From positions 35,155,501 to 35,219,500 of the forward strand of contig JASDFA010000010.1 of assembly GCA_035772735.1 (NCBI GenBank): DNA of 64,000 nucleotides, written 5' to 3'. Source of the stretch: Datura wrightii (taxonomy: Eukaryota; Streptophyta; Magnoliopsida; Solanales; Solanaceae). Position numbers and translations under genes: made by a program. The notes under the pieces were generated by a model. It worked only from the letters and a program-made list of their open reading frames with translations. It ran no database searches and was not told where the DNA came from. Each line of letters begins with the position of its first letter. Position 1 is the first letter of the stretch. Below are positions 58,554 to 64,000 of this stretch, one piece after another.

Positions 58554-59967
58554 TGATCTTGGGCAGAATTATATGCCCAAGTGATACTCAAATGCTTCAT
58601 TTCGTCTTGTTTATACATTTATAATTGTACATTCTCATGTGATTTGTACTTAAAATGTGAATTTATACTAACCAACATGATTAGTGTTGTTTTGCAGGAA
58701 AAAGGGAATTGTAGGAAGCTAAGATGCATGTTGGGAGAAATCGGGAAGAGACTCAGAGGCGAGCAGGGGAAAAGGCCCAGGTTATGCAGAAAATTAAGGG
58801 GCTCCACGATGGAGCTGTGTCACGCTGCCATCGCGGATGCATTCTGCCTCGGATGAGGAAAATATGCCAAGTTACAATGAAGGTCCGCGTTGGGGCTGTG
58901 GCACGTTGGCCAAGCCCCGCGTTTCACGCCATGGCACGTTGGGCATAATTACCTGGAGGACTGGATTCCAGTGAGGGTCCACGTTTGTGGCGTGTAATGG
59001 AGGCAGTGCTCCGCGATGCACTCCGTGACACGTTGCTTGTTATTCCAGGAAAAATTCCCACTAGTATAAATAGCACACTTAGGTTTTATTTTATTCATTC
59101 TGACTTGATTGAGCAAGAATGTGGGTTACAGACAGTTGAGGGGACGAAATCCTTAGGGTTCTTCTCTATCTCTTTCTTCTTTATTTTAATTGTTTGTATG
59201 ATTAACACTCATTTAACAATGTTTAATCCACAAATGAGTGGCTAAATTCACTTCTTGCTGAGGTTAAGAACATTTGTAGTGGAATGTAATTATTGATCAT
59301 CTTGGTTTTTCATCTTTTGTTCTATGGTTGTTCTATTAATTCTTGTTCTTACTGAATTAATGTTTGGCCAATATTAATGTATGTCTAAAAAATCCGGTTT
59401 GCGCTCGAAAGAGAAAGAAATTGGAAAGTTGTGAATTAATAGGATATGATCTCTTCTTGGTTTGGGAAAATTGAGAATTGATTTACCTTCAGAATAGAAA
59501 TATATCTGAAAGTCGTATTAGTCAATTGAGGAATCTGGTTCGTATGGCTAGAACATGAATTTCTTCTTATCACAGAAATGTAGGTGGAAGGTTCATGATT
59601 CTTAAGTTGGGTTAAATACGAGAGTTTTAATCCATAGACAATAATTCTTGACTAGCAACCGAAGGAAAGATTAACCAATTTGTATCAATAAATTGCTTCC
59701 CTGCATGTTCATTTTAGCCTCAGCATGCTCATTACTATAGTTCAGACTCAATTTGTACATTTGTTTTAGATTAGTATAAATTAGGAAACAAACTCCCAAA
59801 ATCTTCTTGAAACTATTGTCTGCATTATTAGAGTTAGAGTTTATTAACGCTTGATTCGATTATTACCTTGGTCCAGTCCCTGTGGGATCGATACTTGGCT
59901 TACTTAAGCCATTTTACTACTTGTTCGACCATGTGCACTTGTGTGTAGTTATTTAAACTCCCGAACA
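58554..59967 (+). repeat. Solo LTR H (Athila family)
   Basis: TGATCTTGGGCAG...CTCCCGAACA, the reverse orientation of the D and E LTRs, 1414 bp, flanked by GACAG (58549-58553 and 59968-59972). No internal region remains, so it arose by LTR-LTR recombination. TATA box TATAAAT at 59065-59071, with GC-rich words upstream at about 58798-59036 (CCATCGCGG, CGTGACACG and related). It differs from the other Athila LTRs in many places and is a separate subfamily. Confidence 0.9.
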
Positions 59968-59972
59968 GACAG

Positions 59973-61334
59973 CGCCAAAACCGATTCTATGCCCTTGCCT
60001 CGCTCCAGGAGTAGGAGACTTTGCCAGAAGTGGTCACTAGTATGTTGCTTATCTTTCATATTGATGTTTATGTCTTGCTAGACCCGGGAGCTACATTGTT
60101 TTCGTGACTTCTTACATTGCTAGTAGCCTTAGAGTTAGTCCCGAGACCTTGTCAGAACCATTTTCAGTTTTGACCCCTGTTGGTGATTCAGTCATAGCTA
60201 GACGAGTATATAGAGAATGCCCGGTAAGTGTGTTGCATAAGGTTACCCCCGCAGACCTTGTAGAGCTATCCATGACTTACTTTGACATTATTCTTAGCAT
60301 GGATTGGTTGTTTGCATGTTCGATTTATTATAGGACCCATACTTTGTAGTTTCATTTTCCGGGTGAGTCAGTTTTGGAGTGGAAGGGTAGTTCGGCAGTG
60401 CCAATAGGTCGGTTTATTTCCTATCTTAAGGCTAGGAAGATGATCTCTAAGGGATGAATATACCACCAAGTTAGGGTTAAGTATGTGAAGTCTGAGACCC
60501 CAACTATCCAGCCAGTTCCGGTGGTGTGCTAATATCTAGAGGTGGGATTTACCGGGTGTTCCTTTGGAAAGGGAAATTGATTTCAGTATTGATCTATTGC
60601 CAGATACGCAGCCTATTTCTATCTCTCCTTACAGTTGGCTCCAGCCGATCTAAAGGAATTGAAGGATCAGTTAAGAGATTTGTTGGATAAGGGCTTCATT
60701 AAACCGAGCCAGTCTCCATGGGGTGCACCAGTTTTATTTGTTCGAAAGAAGGACGGTTCCTTTTGCATGTATATTGACTATTGGTAGTTGAACAAGGTTA
60801 CCGTCAAGAACAGGTACCCCTTACTCAGGATCGATGATTTGTTTGACCAGATTCAGGGTGCCAAGTGCTTCTCCAAGATTGATCTCATGTTCGGGTATCA
60901 CTAGCACAGAGTGCGGGAGAGTGACATCTCGAAGATCGCTTTCAGGACTCAGTGTGGTCATTACGAATTTGTTGTCATGTCTTTCGGACTAACCAATGCC
61001 CCTACAACTTCTATGGATCTAATGAACAGGGTGTTCAAGGAATAGTTGTACATGTTCGTGATTGTGTTCATTAACGACATCTTGATATACTCTCGGAGCG
61101 AGGAGGAGTATGCCACTCATCTGAGAATAGTGCCGCAAACCCTCAAGGATCAGTTGTATGCAAAGATTAGCAAGTGTGAATTTTAGCTAAACTCGGTAGC
61201 ATTTCTGGGTCACGTTGTATCAACCGAAGGCATAAGGGTAGATTCCTAGAAGATAGAGGCGGTGAAGAATTGGCCCAGACCAGTGAATCCTTCAGAAATT
61301 CAGAGTTTCTTGGGCTTAGCAGGCTACTACCGAA
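59973..61334 (+). pseudogene. Element G: Tekay protease and reverse transcriptase, broken
   Basis: The protease starts just after H with VLLDPGAT (near 60076), keeping the catalytic DPG; a missing base then shifts frame into 60104-60349 (LSMDWL where VILGMDWL is usual). RT follows from about 60590 with many stops: LKDQLRDLLDKGFIKPS, WGAPVLFVRKKDGS, YPLLRIDDLFDQ, MSFGLTNAPTT. The catalytic box reads FINDILIY, so the first Asp of FxDD is Asn. The palm ends with CEF, a stop, then FLGHVVS. It is a dead gene, but all parts are in order. Confidence 0.85.
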
Positions 61335-61337
61335 GAT

Positions 61338-61892
61338 TTGTTGAGGTCTTTTCATCAATTGTGGCACCATTTGACCAGGTTGACCCAGAAAAAGTTAAAA
61401 TTCCAATGGTCGGATGCTTGTGAGAAAAGTTTCCAAGAGTTGAAGACCCGACTTACTTCAGCACTAGTGTTGACCTTACCCGAGGGTACTGATGGCTTTG
61501 TAGTGTATTGTGATGCTTCGAGAGTCATACTAGGATGTGTGTTGATGCAGCATGGGAATGTGATAACATATGCCTGGAGAAAGCTAAAAGTCCATGAAAA
61601 GAATTACCCGACCCATGATTTTGAGCTGGTCGCGGTGGTGCTTGTATTGAAGATATGGCGGTATTACTTATATGGGGTCCATGTGGATGTATTTACAGAT
61701 CACAAGAGCTTGCAATATGTGTGCACACGGAAGGATCTAAATCTTCGGCAAAGTAGGTTGTTGGAATTACTTAAGGACTATGACATGAGTGTCCTCTACC
61801 ACCCGGGCAAGGCTAGTATGGTTGCGAATGCAGTTAGTAGGCTCTCCATGTTAAGTGTGTCCCACGTGGATGAGGAAGGAAGGAGTTGGTAA
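61338..61892 (+). pseudogene. Element G: RNase H domain
   Basis: An open stretch of 184 residues after a frameshift near 61375. KLKFQWSDACEKSFQELK begins the tether, then YCDAS (first active-site Asp), YPTHDFELVAVV (Glu), FTDHKSLQY (Asp) and the YHPGKA...SRLS end typical of Tekay. This is the best-preserved RNase H of the Tekay type in the window; A has only scraps and C none. Connected stops upstream and downstream make the polyprotein non-functional. Confidence 0.85.
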
Positions 61893-63363
61893 AGGATGTC
61901 CATCGACTTGCAAGACTGGGAGTTATATTGATCGGCTCGACCAATGGGGTGTTGTGGTGCATAACGAGTCAGAATCGTCCTTGGTGGTTGATGTTAAGTC
62001 TAGGCAAGATGAGGATCAAATTTTGAGGAAGCTGAAGGAGGCAGTGCAGAGTCAGAAGGTGGAGGTTTTCTCCCAAGGGGGAGATGGTGTGCTACGATAC
62101 CAAGGTCAACTATGTGTTTCGTATGTTGATAATTTGAGAGTTCGGATATTACATGAGGCACATGGTACAAGATATTCTATTCATCCAGGATCCACTAAAA
62201 TGTATCGAGATTTGGGAGAAATCTATTCGTAGTTCGTAGCTAAATGTCCAAATTGCCAACAAGTGAAAGTCGAACATCAAAAGGTCGGAAGACGTACTTT
62301 AGGATATCAGCATCCCCACATGGAAGTGGGAAGAGATTAATATGGATTTTGTTACGAGCCTACCTCGTACTCGCCGACACTATGACTCCATCTGGGCAGT
62401 GGTAGACAGGTTAACTAAGGTTGCAAACTTCGTACAGGTCAAGACCACAGATTCAGTGGATGATTATGCTAAGTTGTATATTAGGGATTTGGTTCGACTT
62501 CATGGAGTGCCCTTGTCTATTATCTCAGACCAAGGTACTCAGTTTACCTCTCAATTCTAGCGTTCTTTTCACAAAGGACTTGGGATATAGGTTAAGCTCA
62601 ATACAGCCTTCCATCTGCAAATAGATGGCCAGGCAGAACGAACCATTTAGACTCTTGAGGATATGTTGAGGGCATGTGTTATGGATTTTAAAGGTAGTTG
62701 GGATGATCATTTTCCCTTGATAAAGTTTTCTTATAATAACAGTTACCACTCTAGTTTCCAGAGGGAACCATTTGAGGATCTTTATAGGAGGAGGTGTAGG
62801 CCTCCCATTGGATGGTTCGAGGTTGGTGAGGCAGCTATGATAGGACCAGATTCGGTTCATGAGGGGATGGTGAAGGTTCAGTTGATAAGGGACCAGTTGA
62901 AAACCACTCAGATTCGTTAGAAATTGTATGCTGATGTGAGGAGGAGGGATTTGGAGTTTAATATGGATGACTGGGTATTTCTAAAGGTATCTCCCATGAA
63001 GGGAGTCATGCGGTTCGGAAAGAAAGGGAAACTCAGTCCCCGCTACGTTGGTCCTTACTGGGTTATGAAGAGAGTTTGTAAGGTGGCGTATGAGTTGGAC
63101 TTGCCTTCAGAATTGGCTTCAGTTCATCCTGTGTTACATGTATCTCTCCTGAAAAAGTTCTTGGGTGATCCCGATTTAGTAATTTCGGTAGACTACATTG
63201 GGGTGAAAGACAGCCTCAGTTATGAAGAAGTTCCTATTGAAATCTTAGATCGTCAGGTTCGTAAGTTGAGAAACAAAGAAGTAGCTTTAGTAAAGGTGTT
63301 ATGAAGAAATCATCATGTTGAAGAAGCTACATGGGAAGCCGAAGCAAAATATGATGGCTAAAT
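61893..63363 (+). pseudogene. Element G: Tekay integrase, broken
   Basis: From about 61936 the spacer and zinc-binding region run to IHPGSTKMYRDLGEIYS, a TAG at 62230-62232, then FVAKCPNC; about ten residues between YW and the Cys pair are deleted. 62342-62560 has MDFVTSLP and IISDQGTQF; a TAG near 62558 replaces a Trp-type codon. The HPQTDGQAER block is eroded to HLQIDGQAER. 62663-62920 continues (SYNNSYHSS), a TAG precedes 62924-63304 with RYVGPY and the chromodomain-like tail (ILDRQVRKLRNKEVALVKVL), and a TGA replaces Trp at 63302. The C-terminal EEATWEAE is still readable beyond it. Confidence 0.85.
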
Positions 63364-63610
63364 ACCCTCATTTGTTCCCTACCGGCTCCGTTTCAATTAG
63401 AGGTATCAGTTTTTCCCTAAACCTTTAATCAACTTTTCCTGTTCAGTTCATGTGTACAAGTTTGTTTTATGATATGGTAAATGTATGTGATGTCTGAATT
63501 CAGTTTAGCTATGTAGTTCCTTTGGAGGTAGTCATTCCTTCAGTTTTCAACTTAAATGACTGGTAATTGTATATGGTGATAGCTTGTTTCTGAGTTTTCT
63601 GCATGTTTCT

Positions 63611-63646
63611 AACATTCGAGGATGAATGTTCCCAAGGGGGAGATAT
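63611..63646 (+). other. Element G: pre-PPT foldback and polypurine tract
   Basis: AACATTCG-AGGA-TGAATGTT (63611-63630) keeps pairing through one G-T wobble; CCCAAGGGGGAGATAT follows as PPT up to the LTR. Confidence 0.8.
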
Positions 63647-64000
63647 TGTTATAACCCGGGAACCCAAGGATCATACTCGAAAGTGGAAACGGAGAAAAAC
63701 TAAAAATTCGCACCAGGTTACAGAACGACCCGTGAGGTGACTCGTGGTCAGCATGGTGTGGCAAGGCCTGAGTGTGGAGGCCACGGGCTTGACCATGAGT
63801 CTTGGTTAGACCTCACGACTTGTGAGGTCACTCGTGGTCAACTCTGGAGGATTGGCAAGTTGGAATGGACAGTGTAGGCCACGAAAGGTTACCACGAGTC
63901 ATGGTCTGACCTCACGACTCGTGAAGTCACCCATGGGGTCCCCTTGGATGTTTGGGAAGTGGAGTCAACGGATGAAGGCCACAAGACGTGCCCTATGGAA
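63647..64000 (+). repeat. Element G: 3' LTR, cut by the window end
   Basis: TGTTATAACCCGGGAACCC, homologous to 55901-56270. It carries the same CACGAGTCGTG-type words. The window ends inside it. Confidence 0.88.

Noticed and set aside
1..64000. Host genes or a virus-derived (pararetroviral) insertion
   Set aside because: All coding signals fit Ty3/gypsy gag-pol or Athila accessory ORFs with LTRs and primer sites; no movement protein, coat protein or exon-intron host gene was seen.

Overview
This window looks like plant nuclear heterochromatin or an intergenic repeat block. It is made almost entirely of nested LTR retrotransposons of the Ty3/gypsy (Metaviridae) type, and I see no host gene, tRNA, rRNA or CRISPR array. 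Two lineages are present. One is Tekay/Del-like chromoviruses: initiator-Met primer site TGGTATCAGAGC and integrase ending in the usual Tekay chromodomain-like tail. The other is Athila/Tat-like elements: tRNA-Asp-type primer site TGGCGCCGTTGCCGGGG, Athila gag/RT/integrase, and an extra downstream ORF of the 'putative plant transposon protein' (PTP) type. The protein style suggests an asterid eudicot, perhaps Solanaceae; that is inference from memory of similar elements.

Layout. 1-6139: 3' half of a decayed plus-strand Tat/Athila-like element (I) with PTP pseudogene, 3' UTR and 3' LTR. 6140-7262: minus-strand Tekay scraps (partial LTR J, gag scrap K). 7293-43737: an old minus-strand Athila element (B), broken into pieces by later insertions. 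Tekay-like element A (8748-28986, TSD TAACT) sits in its 3' UTR. Athila-like element E (17090-27091, TSD TACCG) sits in turn in A's right LTR. Tekay-like element C (33078-42596, TSD GGTCT) sits in B's RNase H. 43738-52160: Athila-like element D, whose two flanks do not match and whose LTRs differ strongly; it looks like a recombinant joining two insertions and deleting what lay between. 52161-55900: plus-strand Tekay element F (partial LTR, gag, protease, start of RT). 55901-64000: a second Tekay element G inside F, itself carrying an Athila-family solo LTR H (58554-59967, TSD GACAG) in the opposite orientation to B, D and E.

Nearly all of the young elements are non-autonomous. A and C keep integrase but share about 2.7 kb of non-coding sequence where gag, protease and most of RT should be. 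E has gag and protease fused to the last residues of integrase, with RT, RNase H and the integrase core missing. D has a 312-residue CCHC/coiled-coil ORF in the gag position and a PTP ORF, with no pol at all. They must be moved by proteins from elsewhere.

The most interesting signal is not coding. The same GC-rich inverted words (CGTGTCACGGAGG and CCATCGCGGA with their complements) lie just upstream of the LTR TATA box in both lineages and again inside the Athila elements. Several other small foldbacks (before the polypurine tract, after pol, and after the PTP ORF) keep their pairing while their bases change.
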